A stretch of 27,749 nt of DNA, taken from positions 1-27,749 of the forward strand of contig JAEZCG010000172.1 of NCBI GenBank assembly GCA_023430065.1. Reading direction: 5' to 3'. The notes beneath the pieces were generated by a model. It did no database searches, was not told the DNA's origin, and saw nothing but the letters and a program-made list of their open reading frames with translations. Positions 14,841 through 23,183 of the stretch are shown one piece after another. This DNA is from Pseudomonadota bacterium (GTDB taxonomy: Bacteria; Pseudomonadota; Gammaproteobacteria; Burkholderiales; SHXO01). The position numbers were made by a program, and so were the translations under genes. Within the stretch, counting starts at the first letter, position 1. The number at the start of each line of letters is the position of its first letter.

Positions 14841-15608
14841 CTAGCCTCCGGTGATCGTGATCCCGCCATCGGCCACGATGGTCTGGCCGGTGACGAAGGC
14901 GCCCGCGCGCGAAGCCAGGAACACGGCGATGCCGCCGATGTCGTCCGGTTCGCCGATGCGCCGCAAGGGCGTGGTCGACTCGGTGTGCGCCAGCAGTTCG
15001 GGGTTGTCCCACAGCGCACGGGCGAAGTCCGTGCGCACCAGCCCCGGGGCGATGCAGTTGACGCGCACGTTGTGCGGGCCCCATTCCACGGCAAGGTTGC
15101 GCGCAAGCTGCATGTCCGCTGCCTTGGACACACCGTAGGCGCCCAGCGTCGCACTGCCCTTGATGCCACCGATCGAGGAGACGATGATGACGGCGCCTTC
15201 GCGTCGCTGCGCCATCTCCGGGAGCACCAGATTGGCGAGCCACAGATTGCTGACGATGTTGTTCTGAAGGACCTTCTGGAACGCTTCGTCGGGCAGGGAT
15301 GCCATCGGCCCGTAGTAGGGATTGGACGCGGCATTGCATACCAGCACGTCGATACGGCCCCACTGCGCGCGTGTGCGAGCAACCAGCTCCTGCAGTTGTG
15401 CCTTTTCGCCGATGTTCGCCGCCACCGCGATCGCCTCGCCTCCGGTCGCGCGGATCGCGGCGGCCGCTTCCTCGCATGCCGGCAGTTTGCGACTGGAGAT
15501 GACCACCTTTGCGCCTGCCGCGGCCATGTGCTCGGCGATCGACCGACCGATGCCACGACTGGATCCGGTGATGACGGCGACCCGGTCTTCGAGCGAGAAC
15601 GGATTCAT
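14841..15608 (-). CDS. SDR-family oxidoreductase (classical, NADP-type)
   Basis: A 255-residue Rossmann-fold dehydrogenase: nucleotide motif TGSSRGIG (14-21), CNAAS in place of NNAG (91-95), Ser144/145, and catalytic Tyr158/Lys162 (YGVSK). Arg40 after the second beta strand (ISSRK) favours NADP(H). The closing ADGGITITGG is typical. Such enzymes reduce or oxidise secondary alcohols and carbonyls in the cytoplasm; overall it resembles DHRS4-like or 3-oxoacyl reductase types, but substrate is unknown. GGAGGAA 6 nt upstream of the ATG at 15608 fixes the start. A terminator separates it from the upstream aroG. Confidence 0.9.
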   Translation of the reverse strand: MNPFSLEDRVAVITGSSRGIGRSIAEHMAAAGAKVVISSRKLPACEEAAAAIRATGGEAIAVAANIGEKAQLQELVARTRAQWGRIDVLVCNAASNPYYGPMASLPDEAFQKVLQNNIVSNLWLANLVLPEMAQRREGAVIIVSSIGGIKGSATLGAYGVSKAADMQLARNLAVEWGPHNVRVNCIAPGLVRTDFARALWDNPELLAHTESTTPLRRIGEPDDIGGIAVFLASRAGAFVTGQTIVADGGITITGG

Positions 15609-15667
15609 TCGAGTTCCTCCCAGCTGATGGACGTTGTAGGCGCCGGTCGCCAGCCGCCGCGCGAACG

Positions 15668-15695
15668 AAAACGGGCGGCACCGGAGCCGCCCGTT
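15668..15695 (-). terminator. intrinsic terminator of aroG
   Basis: A 10-bp perfect stem (15670-15679 with 15686-15695) and a 6-nt loop begin 19 nt after the aroG stop. On the minus strand the stem runs into a short T tract (TTTT, two of them in the stem) followed by CGTTCG. This is a good intrinsic terminator and makes aroG a separate unit from the following SDR. Confidence 0.62.
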
Positions 15696-15714
15696 CGATC
15701 CGGACGGTCGCGCG

Positions 15715-16818
15715 TCAGGCGCGCAGGCTGCGCACTTCCGCGATGCGAGGCAGGCGATCGGGCAGGGCTCCCTTGAGCCGTGCGCGTGCATCGCGCAGCG
15801 CCTGCTCGGTCGTCTCCCAGCCGATGCAGCCGTCGGTGACCGATTGCCCATACTTCAGTTGCGACAGATCCGACGGAATCGGTTGATTGCCCGCGACCAG
15901 GTTGCTCTCCAGCATGACCCCCACGATCGACTTGTTCCCTTCGACGATCTGATTGGCGACGTCGGTCAGCACCAGCGGCTGCAGGGACGGATCCTTGTTC
16001 GAGTTGGCGTGACTGCAGTCCACCACGATGTTGGCCGGCAGCTTGTGCCGGGCCAGATCCTTCTCGACCAGCGCGATGGTGACCGAGTCGTAGTTCGGTC
16101 CCTTGCTTCCCCCGCGCAGCACGATGTGACCATAGCGGTTGCCGCGCGTGCGGATCACGGCCACCTGACCCGACTGATTGATCCCGAGAAAGCTGTGCGG
16201 ACTCGACACCGACAGCAGTGCATTGATCGCCACCTGCAGGCCGCCATCGGTGCCGTTCTTGAATCCCACCGGTGTGGACAGGCCGCTGGCCATCTCGCGG
16301 TGCGTCTGCGATTCGGCCGTGCGCGCACCGATCGCGCTCCATGTCACCAGGTCGCCCAGATACTGCGGGCTGATGGGGTCGAGGGCCTCGGTGCCCGCCG
16401 GCAGGCCCAGTTCGTTGACCTCGCGCAGCACGCGCCGGGCACGCTTGAGACCTTCCTCGATGTCGAAGCTGTCATTCATGTGCGGGTCGTTGATCAGACC
16501 CTTCCAGCCGGTCGTGGTGCGCGGCTTCTCGAAGTACACCCGCATGACGATGTACAGAGTGTCCGAGACCTCGTCGGAGAGCGCCTTGAGGCGGGCCGCG
16601 TAATCGAGGGCGGCATCGGGATCGTGTACCGAGCAGGGCCCCACCACCACCATGAGGCGATGGTCGCGGCGGTCCAGGATCCGCTCCACCGTGTTGCGGC
16701 CGCGCAGGACCGTTTCCTCGGCGCGTTGGGAGAGCGGCACGGCCTGCTTGACCGCTTCCGGGGTCAGCAGGACGTCCTGTGCCGCGACGTTGACGTTGTA
16801 GACCAGTTTCTCATCCAT
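15715..16818 (-). CDS. aroG: 3-deoxy-7-phosphoheptulonate synthase (class I DAHP synthase)
   Basis: A 367-residue cytoplasmic enzyme condensing phosphoenolpyruvate and erythrose 4-phosphate, the first step of aromatic amino-acid synthesis. The sequence carries MVVVGPCSVHDPDAALDYA, RVYFEKPRTTTGWKGLINDP, WSAIGARTAESQTHREMASG, HIVLRGGSKGPNYD and VDCSHANSNKDP, all hallmarks of the AroFGH class. Length matches (~350-370). Feedback type (Phe, Tyr or Trp) cannot be told reliably. The start at 16818 follows AGGA at 8-nt spacing; a longer frame to 16896 lacks family similarity. It is monocistronic by its terminator and likely has its own promoter upstream. Confidence 0.95.
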   Translation of the reverse strand: MDEKLVYNVNVAAQDVLLTPEAVKQAVPLSQRAEETVLRGRNTVERILDRRDHRLMVVVGPCSVHDPDAALDYAARLKALSDEVSDTLYIVMRVYFEKPRTTTGWKGLINDPHMNDSFDIEEGLKRARRVLREVNELGLPAGTEALDPISPQYLGDLVTWSAIGARTAESQTHREMASGLSTPVGFKNGTDGGLQVAINALLSVSSPHSFLGINQSGQVAVIRTRGNRYGHIVLRGGSKGPNYDSVTIALVEKDLARHKLPANIVVDCSHANSNKDPSLQPLVLTDVANQIVEGNKSIVGVMLESNLVAGNQPIPSDLSQLKYGQSVTDGCIGWETTEQALRDARARLKGALPDRLPRIAEVRSLRA

Positions 16819-16932
16819 TCCGATGTTCCTGTGGGCAGTGCCACCAGGGCTTCCCTCGCCCCAGCCTTCATGCGCCGAGGCAGTTTGCCCAATCAAATCA
16901 ATAGAAAGGTTTGTGCTTCGTTTCGACCCGTC

Positions 16933-16961
16933 ATTCTACGCAAGCGAGCGAGCAGGGCCAA
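16933..16961 (-). promoter_or_regulatory. candidate aroG promoter
   Basis: On the minus strand TTGGCC (16961-16956) is followed by a 17-nt spacer and TAGAAT (16938-16933), matching sigma70 hexamers at 4/6 and 5/6. Predicted start near 16926 gives a leader of about 108 nt. No clear TyrR or TrpR operator, nor a leader peptide, was recognised. Confidence 0.4.
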
Positions 16962-17039
16962 TGCGCTTCTCCGGATTCCTGGGGCTGCGCTCAAGGCAGG
17001 TGCCACGGGGCCGATATGGCCTGCATTCCCGGAGCAGCC

Positions 17040-18578
17040 ATGCGCAGCACGACACTCGTCCTCCTCCTTGCCCTGAGTACGGCTACCCCGGCGATGGCGG
17101 GCCGCTGGGTCACGATCGCCGATGGCAGCACGCGCGCCGTTCACCTCGACACCGCAGGCATCCAGCGCGAAGGTGCCCAGACACGTGCCTGGGTGCGCGA
17201 GGTCCATACCCGGGAACAGCGTTCCGAGCAGGCCGGCGTGCTCTACTACAGCACGAACACGCTGACCAACTACGACTGCGCCCAGCGCACCTTCGCACCG
17301 CTGTTCAGGGTCTTTTACGGCAGCGATGCGATGGAGTTGCGTCGGATCAAGCTGGATGCCGTGGACGTCCCGGCCCTGGTCCTGCCAGGCTCGGTCAACG
17401 AACAACTCCTGGACAAGGCGTGCGAAGTCGCGGACCGCCGGGCCACGGCCCGAAGCAAGCCGGCCGCCACGGCCCAGGCGGCGGCGAAGCCTGCCGGGGG
17501 CAGCGCATCGGTGACCGTCCAGCCGGCCGCGGCCGGATCCGCGGAGGCCACGCGCGACGCCGGCAAAGCCGGGGAGCCGGCCGGTGCTGCACCAACTGCT
17601 GCACTGCCCCGGAAGGATCCGAAGCAGGCGGCTCAGGTCGATCCCAAGAAAGCCGAACGGGCGCCGGAAGTCACCGCCGACAAGGCGCCGTCCACGGCCA
17701 TCGCGCGCAATCCCGTTGCCATGCCGCGGGTCGCGCCCGGCGGCAGTGCCCAGGGTGGCACGGTACCCCGCTCGTCCATCGCCCTTGCGCGGGCGCGGGC
17801 ACACGGTTACGTCACGCCCGTGCACACCGCACCATCCCGGCCGCGCAAGGCGAAGGTCAGGCCAAACGCCGAGCCAGCCGTCCGGGACAAGGGCGCCGAG
17901 GTGCAGTGGAGCTATGCGGGCGCCGGTGGGCCGGAGAACTGGGGGAAGCTCGACCCCGACTACGCGCTATGCAGCGCGGGCACGCGGCAGTCGCCGATCG
18001 ACATCCGCGAAGGCGCCCGGCTCGATCTCGAGCCCGTCCGGTTCGACTACCGTCCGACCCCGCTGCGCATCGTCGACACCGGCCACACGATCCAGATCAA
18101 CTACGAAGAGGGCAGCACCATCACGGTCGCGGGGGAGCGCTTCGAGCTCAAGCAGTTCCACTTCCACAAGCCGGCCGAGGAGCGCGTCAACGGACGCTGG
18201 TTCGACATGGTGGCGCACCTGGTGCACCAGAGCCTGGATGGCCGGCTCGCCGTGGTCGCCGTGCTCTACGAGATGCGCGATCAGCCCAACGCCTTTCTGC
18301 GTACCGTGTGGCCGCACCTGCCGCTCGAGCCGGGCAGGGAAGTGCGAATGCACGACGTGATGATCGACGCGTCCGCCCTGCTGCCCGAGACGCGCACCTA
18401 CTTCACCTACATCGGCTCCCTCACGACGCCGCCGTGTACCGAAGGGGTGCGCTGGATCGTGCTGAAGACACCGGTCGAGGTGTCCTTCGATCAGGTGGCG
18501 GTATTCTCGAAGCTCTACAGCATGAACGCGCGCCCGATCCAGCCTTCCCACGGCCGGTTGATCAAGGAATCGAACTGA
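17040..18578 (+). CDS. Adhesin_E domain fused to alpha-class carbonic anhydrase, exported
   Basis: A 512-residue exported protein. Signal peptide 1-20; residues ~21-135 resemble the surface-adhesin protein E domain (GRWVTIADGSTRAVHLDTAGI, then YYSTNTLTNYDCAQRTF); ~140-285 is a low-complexity Ala/Pro/Lys linker; ~290-505 is an alpha-carbonic anhydrase. Zinc ligands are His374 and His376 (QFHFHK) and His393 (VAHLVHQ). The Thr199-type loop SLTTPPCTEGVRW is intact, the GHTIQINY segment carries the proton-shuttle-type His, and the paired Cys (ALCSAG, PPCTEG) can form the usual bacterial disulfide. It should hydrate CO2 in the periplasm or at the surface. Start at 17040: signal peptide plus GGAG 5 nt upstream. 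It is divergent from aroG. Confidence 0.9.
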   Translation: MRSTTLVLLLALSTATPAMAGRWVTIADGSTRAVHLDTAGIQREGAQTRAWVREVHTREQRSEQAGVLYYSTNTLTNYDCAQRTFAPLFRVFYGSDAMELRRIKLDAVDVPALVLPGSVNEQLLDKACEVADRRATARSKPAATAQAAAKPAGGSASVTVQPAAAGSAEATRDAGKAGEPAGAAPTAALPRKDPKQAAQVDPKKAERAPEVTADKAPSTAIARNPVAMPRVAPGGSAQGGTVPRSSIALARARAHGYVTPVHTAPSRPRKAKVRPNAEPAVRDKGAEVQWSYAGAGGPENWGKLDPDYALCSAGTRQSPIDIREGARLDLEPVRFDYRPTPLRIVDTGHTIQINYEEGSTITVAGERFELKQFHFHKPAEERVNGRWFDMVAHLVHQSLDGRLAVVAVLYEMRDQPNAFLRTVWPHLPLEPGREVRMHDVMIDASALLPETRTYFTYIGSLTTPPCTEGVRWIVLKTPVEVSFDQVAVFSKLYSMNARPIQPSHGRLIKESN

Positions 18579-18639
18579 GGCAGTGCGTGTCCCGGCACGT
18601 CGCCGGGGGTGCGTGCCCGTCATCCCGGAATTCGGCCAT

Positions 18640-18658
18640 GCCGCCGGCGAGCGGCGGC
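18640..18658. other. hairpin between the carbonic anhydrase and acyl-CoA dehydrogenase genes
   Basis: GCCGCC (18640-18645) and GGCGGC (18653-18658) form a 6-bp stem with a 7-nt loop; a second stem, CCCGGC/GCCGGG, lies at 18591-18607. Neither has a T-run. One or both may end the carbonic anhydrase transcript, but evidence is weak. Confidence 0.3.
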
Positions 18659-18721
18659 GTGATAGCATCGACGGCCACGTGACCTCCTCGCGCCCTGCCG
18701 TCCCGGGGCAGCGCCGTCCTC

Positions 18722-20530
18722 ATGCAAGACCGACTGGTGAATCGCCGCGACCTCGCGTTCGTCCTCTATGAATTGCTCGAGGTCGAACGACTGAACGCGC
18801 GTCCGCGCTACGCCGACCACAGCCGCGACACCTTCGAGGCCGCGCTCGACATCGCCCACCGCATCGCCGCCGAACACTTCGCCACGCATAACCGCAAGGC
18901 GGACTCGAACGAGCCGACCTTCGACGGGGAGCGCGTGCACATGATCCCCGAGGTGCGCCAGGCGCTGGAGGTGTTCTGCCGTGCGGGATTGATGGCCGCC
19001 TCGCGTGACTACGAGCAGGGCGGTATGCAGTTGCCGGTCACCATTGCGCAATCGTGCATGGCGATCTTCAACGCCGCCAACGTGTCCACCGCGGTCTATC
19101 CCTTCCTGACCATTGCCAATGCCAACCTGATCGAGGCCTTCGGCTCCGAGGGACAGAAGCGCATCTGGCTGCCGCATCTGTTCAGCGGCCGCTTCTTCGG
19201 CACGATGTGCCTGTCCGAGCCCCAGGCCGGTTCGTCGCTGTCGGACGTGCGCACGCGCGCGGAGCCGCACGGCGACGGCACCTATCGGGTGTTCGGCAAC
19301 AAGATGTGGATCTCCGCAGGCGAGCACGAGTTGTCGGAGAACATCGTGCACCTCGTCCTGGCGAAGATCCCCGGTGGGCCGCCGGGGGTGAAAGGCATTT
19401 CCCTGTTCATCGTGCCGAAGTATCTGCTGAACGAGGACGGGTCGATCGGCGCCCGCAACGATGTCGCGCTGGCCGGGCTGAACCACAAGATGGGATACCG
19501 CGGTGCGACCAACTGCGTGCTCAACTTCGGCGAGCGCGGCGGCGCGGTCGGCTATCTGGTCGGGGAGCCGCACAAGGGGCTCTCGTACATGTTCCAGATG
19601 ATGAACGAGGCGCGCATCGGTGTAGGACTGGGGGCGGTCATGCTCGGCTACGCGGGGTATCTGCATGCGCTCGCCTACGCCCGGGAGCGCATGCAAGGAC
19701 GTCCGGTCGCCGGCAAGGATCCGGCGCAACCGCAGGTGCCCATCGTCGAGCATGCCGACGTGCGCCGCATGCTGCTCGCGCAGAAGGCCTACGTCGAAGG
19801 CGGACTGGCGCTGTGCCTGACCTGCGCTCGCCTCGCCGACGACGCGCATACCGCCCCCGGGGAGCGCGAGCGCCGTGAGGCAGCGCTGCTGCTGGAGGTG
19901 CTCACGCCCATCGCGAAATCCTGGCCCTCGCAGTGGTGCCTCCACGCCAATGATCTGGCGATCCAGGTGCATGGAGGCTACGGCTACACGCGCGAGTATC
20001 CGGTCGAGCAGTTCTACCGCGACAATCGCCTCAACCCGATCCACGAGGGCACGCACGGCATCCAGGCGCTCGATCTGCTCGGGCGCAAAGCGGGCATGCA
20101 GGACGGGGCGGCGCTGCAATTGCTCATGCGCGAGATGCAGACCACGGCGAGAACGGCGCGCTCGAGCGATTCGGCCGAACTCAAGCGTTGTGCGGACGAC
20201 CTGATGAGCGCCGTGGACCGGGTGATGGAGACCACGCGCAACGCGCTGTGTACGATGCGCAACGGCGAGACCGAGCTTGCGCTCGCCAATGCCAGCCTGT
20301 ATCTCGACGCGTGCGGCCACGTCGTGGTCGCGTGGCTGTGGCTGAAGCAGGCCTTGCTCGCCGTCGAGCGCGTCGGGACGGCGGGAGCGGGCGATCGCGA
20401 GTTCTACCAGGGCAAGCTGCAGGCGTGCCAGTACTTCTACCGCTGGGAACTGCCGAAGACGCGCCATCAGTTCGATCTGCTGAACAATCTCGACCGCACA
20501 TGCCTGGAGATGCAGGATGCGTGGTTCTGA
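18722..20530 (+). CDS. acyl-CoA dehydrogenase (large, DmdC/AidB-like architecture)
   Basis: A 602-residue FAD flavoprotein that inserts an alpha-beta double bond into an acyl-CoA. It has an extended N-terminal segment (1-80), the middle-domain motif CLSEPQAGSSLSDVRT, the flavin-domain segments NEARIGVGLGAVMLGYAGY and VHGGYGYTREYPVEQFYRDNR, and the catalytic base Glu442 in IHEGTHGIQALDLLGRK. An extra ~130-residue C-terminal helical domain follows, as in long acyl-CoA dehydrogenases related to 3-methylmercaptopropionyl-CoA dehydrogenase. Its length (~600 versus ~380 for short enzymes) supports this subgroup; chain-length preference is unknown. It heads a co-directional run with an SDR 66 bp downstream. 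No clear Shine-Dalgarno precedes the ATG at 18722. Confidence 0.92.
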   Translation: MQDRLVNRRDLAFVLYELLEVERLNARPRYADHSRDTFEAALDIAHRIAAEHFATHNRKADSNEPTFDGERVHMIPEVRQALEVFCRAGLMAASRDYEQGGMQLPVTIAQSCMAIFNAANVSTAVYPFLTIANANLIEAFGSEGQKRIWLPHLFSGRFFGTMCLSEPQAGSSLSDVRTRAEPHGDGTYRVFGNKMWISAGEHELSENIVHLVLAKIPGGPPGVKGISLFIVPKYLLNEDGSIGARNDVALAGLNHKMGYRGATNCVLNFGERGGAVGYLVGEPHKGLSYMFQMMNEARIGVGLGAVMLGYAGYLHALAYARERMQGRPVAGKDPAQPQVPIVEHADVRRMLLAQKAYVEGGLALCLTCARLADDAHTAPGERERREAALLLEVLTPIAKSWPSQWCLHANDLAIQVHGGYGYTREYPVEQFYRDNRLNPIHEGTHGIQALDLLGRKAGMQDGAALQLLMREMQTTARTARSSDSAELKRCADDLMSAVDRVMETTRNALCTMRNGETELALANASLYLDACGHVVVAWLWLKQALLAVERVGTAGAGDREFYQGKLQACQYFYRWELPKTRHQFDLLNNLDRTCLEMQDAWF

Positions 20531-20596
20531 TCTTCCGGCGGCATGCCCCCGCGCGCCATCGCGGCGCAAACCCGGATCCAGAAGCGGAGTGGACCC

Positions 20597-21373
20597 ATGA
20601 GCCTGCGCAACCTGTTCGATCTCACCGGGCGCGTCGCGCTCGTCACCGGCGGCTCGCGCGGGCTGGGCCTGCAGATCTGCGAGGCCCTGGGGGAACTCGG
20701 TGCGCGCGTCGCCATCACCGCACGCAAGCAGGCGGAGCTGGATGCGGCGGCCGCGCATCTGCGCGGTCTTGGCGTGGACCTCCTCACGGTTGCCTGCGAT
20801 CTGCAGGACGCGCACGCGGCGCGGCCCCTGGTGGAACAGGTGCACGGACACTACGGCCGGCTCGACATTCTGTTCAACAATGCGGGCACCACGTGGGGTG
20901 CACCGGCCGAGCAGCACCCGCTGGACGCCTGGAACAAGGTCATCAATCTGAATCTCACGTCACTGTTTGCACTCAGTCAGGCCGCCGCCAACCTGGCGAT
21001 GATTCCGGCCCGTCGCGGGCGCATCGTCAACATCGCCTCGGTCGCCGGTCTGTCCGGCACGCACCCCGACTTCATGCGCACCATCGCCTACAACACGAGC
21101 AAGGGCGGGGTGGTCAACTTCACGCGTTCGCTGGCTGCGGAATGGGCGCAGTACGGCATCACGGTGAACGCGATCGCGCCCGGCGTGTTTCCCACGAAGA
21201 TGGCGAAGGTGATGGCCGAGACACACAAGGACACCATCATGCGGCTCACGCCGCTCAAGCGCTTCGGCGGGGAAGAGGATCTGAAGGGCGTGGCCGCGCT
21301 GCTGGCCTCGGACGCCTCCGCTTACATCACGGGTCAGATCATCGCGGTGGACGGCGGGATGAGCGCGATCTGA
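20597..21373 (+). CDS. SDR-family oxidoreductase (gluconate 5-dehydrogenase/FabG-like)
   Basis: A 258-residue classical SDR: TGGSRGLG (17-24), NNAG (94-97), catalytic Tyr165/Lys169 (YNTSK), and the terminal VDGGMSAI. Arg43 in TARKQ favours NADP(H). In this context (between an acyl-CoA dehydrogenase and a thioesterase) a 3-hydroxyacyl oxidation or reduction is plausible, but the substrate is not provable. Start at 20597 with GGAG 7 nt upstream; an earlier ATG at 20543 adds 18 residues of no similarity. The following thioesterase starts 2 nt after its stop. Confidence 0.9.
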   Translation: MSLRNLFDLTGRVALVTGGSRGLGLQICEALGELGARVAITARKQAELDAAAAHLRGLGVDLLTVACDLQDAHAARPLVEQVHGHYGRLDILFNNAGTTWGAPAEQHPLDAWNKVINLNLTSLFALSQAAANLAMIPARRGRIVNIASVAGLSGTHPDFMRTIAYNTSKGGVVNFTRSLAAEWAQYGITVNAIAPGVFPTKMAKVMAETHKDTIMRLTPLKRFGGEEDLKGVAALLASDASAYITGQIIAVDGGMSAI

Positions 21374-21375
21374 GC

Positions 21376-21777
21376 ATGCACGACAAGCGTTTCGATATCC
21401 GCATCCCCTTCGTCGATCACCTCGGCGTGGAACTGCTCGAGAGGACCGAGGGCAGGGTGCGCATCGCCTTCTCGCCGCGGCCGGAGCATCTGAACAGCTG
21501 GAACGGCATCCACGGCGGCGTGATGATGACCCTGCTCGATACCGCGCTCGGCAGCGCTTCGCGCACGCTCGATCCAGCCTGCGTCGGCGCGACGACGGTG
21601 GAGCTGAAGACCAACTTCCTGGCCGCGGCGCGCGGCACCGTGACCGGCGAGGGATATGCGCAGCGTGCGGGCCGCTCGCTGATCTACGCCGAGGGGGAGA
21701 TCCGCGACGCGGCGGGGACCTTGCTCGCCAAGGCGAGCGGCACGTTCAAGCTCGTCTATGCGAAGGACGCGCCGTGA
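21376..21777 (+). CDS. PaaI-type hotdog thioesterase
   Basis: A 133-residue hotdog-fold protein. The signature NSWNGIHGGVMMTLLDTALGSA carries the His-Gly-Gly (46-48) and acidic Asp55 typical of PaaI/YbgC-like thioesterases; the later ELKTNFLAAARGTVTGEG and KASGTFKLV strands also fit. These enzymes release free acids from acyl-CoA or aryl-CoA, salvaging CoA. It begins 2 nt after the SDR stop and its own stop overlaps the next start (GTGA), so translation is coupled across three genes. Confidence 0.9.
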   Translation: MHDKRFDIRIPFVDHLGVELLERTEGRVRIAFSPRPEHLNSWNGIHGGVMMTLLDTALGSASRTLDPACVGATTVELKTNFLAAARGTVTGEGYAQRAGRSLIYAEGEIRDAAGTLLAKASGTFKLVYAKDAP

Positions 21778-22187
21778 ACGCGACGCAGCTGCGCGCGGCG
21801 GCACATGCGCGCTCCAGCCTGCCGCGCTGGGTGGCATTGCTGGCGTTGCTGCTGCTGGCAGTGATCTGGGGCGGCATGTATCTGCGTGACAATCTGCCGG
21901 ATGGGCAGATCATGATGGGACACGCCATGAGCGGGACGGGGGCGGCTTTCCTTACGCCGCTCGTGCTCGTGTGCGCGCTCGGCCTGTGGCTGCGCAGCCG
22001 CTGGGGTTGGTGGGTGAGCCTCATCGCCTTCGGATGGACGACCGCTTCCTACCTGCTCACGCTCATGGTGGTGGTCGCGAGCGGAGATCGGACGGGCGTG
22101 CTCACATGGATCATCGGTGCGCTCCTAATCGGTGTGCTCGTGCTGCTGCTCCTGCCGTCCACCCGCCATGCCTGCCTCACGCGCTAG
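21774..22187 (+). CDS. four-helix membrane protein, function unknown
   Basis: A 137-residue protein with hydrophobic segments at about 19-37, 55-73, 78-102 and 110-128. The basic N-terminus before the first helix predicts a cytoplasmic start. No family was recognised. The GTG start at 21774 overlaps the thioesterase stop by 4 nt (GTGA), which supports real translation and places it in the catabolic transcript; it could act in membrane association or transport of the substrate, but this is guesswork. Confidence 0.7.
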   Translation: MNATQLRAAAHARSSLPRWVALLALLLLAVIWGGMYLRDNLPDGQIMMGHAMSGTGAAFLTPLVLVCALGLWLRSRWGWWVSLIAFGWTTASYLLTLMVVVASGDRTGVLTWIIGALLIGVLVLLLLPSTRHACLTR

Positions 22188-22213
22188 ACCACATTGGACA
22201 GGAGCGAACGGAC

Positions 22214-23170
22214 ATGCCACTCGATCCGCAGGCCGAGCACGTGCTCGGCCTCGTCAGGAAGGCCGGGTTGCCGGAACTCTGGCAGCTCACCCCGCAACAG
22301 GCACGTGAACAGTACCTGATGCGTGTCGCCAAACTGGCGACCAAGGAGGAGATCCATCGCGTCCACGACCGCCGCATTCCCGGGGCGGGACAGGACATCC
22401 CGCTGCGCGTGTACGAGCCGCGCGCGGCCAGGCCAGGCGAGCGCTTCCCGGTACTGGTGTGGTTCCATGGCGGCGGCTTCGTGATCGGCAACCTGGACTC
22501 GCACGATCATGCCTGCCGCGTGCTGGCCACGCAGGCCGACTGCATGGTGGTGGCGGTCGACTACCGGCTGGCGCCGGAGTTCAAGTTCCCGGCCGCCGTC
22601 GACGATTGTCTCGCGGTGGTGCGGTGGCTCGCGCTGCACGCGGCGGAACTCGGCGGAGATCCGGCGCGCATCGCAGTGGGTGGGGATAGCGCCGGCGGCA
22701 ATCTCGCCGCGGTATGCGCGATCCTTGCGCGCAACGAGGGCTACCCGAAACTCGCGTTCCAGCTGCTCATCTATCCGTGCACGGCCCCGGAACCGGAAAC
22801 GCCATCGCATCGAAGGTTCGCCGAGGGGCACCTGCTCACGCGCAACACCATCACGTGGTTCTACAAGCAGTATGTGCGCAGCCCGAAGGAATTCTATGAC
22901 TTCCGCTTCGCGCCCCTGGTGGCGGAAGACCTGTCGAATCTGCCGCCCGCGCTCGTGCTGGTGGCCGGCTACGATCCGTTGCGCGACGAGGGGGTGGACT
23001 ACGCGAAACGGTTGATCGAGGCCGGGAATCGCGTGATGCTGGTCAACTACGAGGGCATGATCCACGGCTTCCTGCTGATGGGTGGTGCGATCGACGCGGC
23101 GAAGCGCGCGTTGAGCGAATCCGCGGCGGCACTGCGGCGTGCGTTCGCAGCGGGTGCGAAGAACAACTGA
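22214..23170 (+). CDS. alpha/beta hydrolase, hormone-sensitive-lipase-type esterase
   Basis: A 318-residue esterase of the HSL (family IV) group. The oxyanion motif HGGGFVIG (from His85), nucleophile Ser159 in GGDSAGGNLA, acid DPLRDEG and C-terminal His in HGFLLMGG form a complete site. Such enzymes hydrolyse short- to medium-chain esters or lactones in the cytoplasm, with no signal peptide here. ACAGGAG lies 9 nt upstream of the ATG at 22214. Gaps of 26 nt before and 13 nt after place it in the same operon as the acyl-CoA dehydrogenase and SDR genes. Confidence 0.92.
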   Translation: MPLDPQAEHVLGLVRKAGLPELWQLTPQQAREQYLMRVAKLATKEEIHRVHDRRIPGAGQDIPLRVYEPRAARPGERFPVLVWFHGGGFVIGNLDSHDHACRVLATQADCMVVAVDYRLAPEFKFPAAVDDCLAVVRWLALHAAELGGDPARIAVGGDSAGGNLAAVCAILARNEGYPKLAFQLLIYPCTAPEPETPSHRRFAEGHLLTRNTITWFYKQYVRSPKEFYDFRFAPLVAEDLSNLPPALVLVAGYDPLRDEGVDYAKRLIEAGNRVMLVNYEGMIHGFLLMGGAIDAAKRALSESAAALRRAFAAGAKNN

Positions 23171-23183
23171 CGAGGAGGGGAGA

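Noticed and set aside
18620..20917. A 765-codon open frame on the minus strand opposite the acyl-CoA dehydrogenase gene.
   Set aside because: It is antisense to a full-length, motif-complete gene, is rich in His/Arg/Asp as expected from mirrored GC-rich codons, and shows no family similarity.
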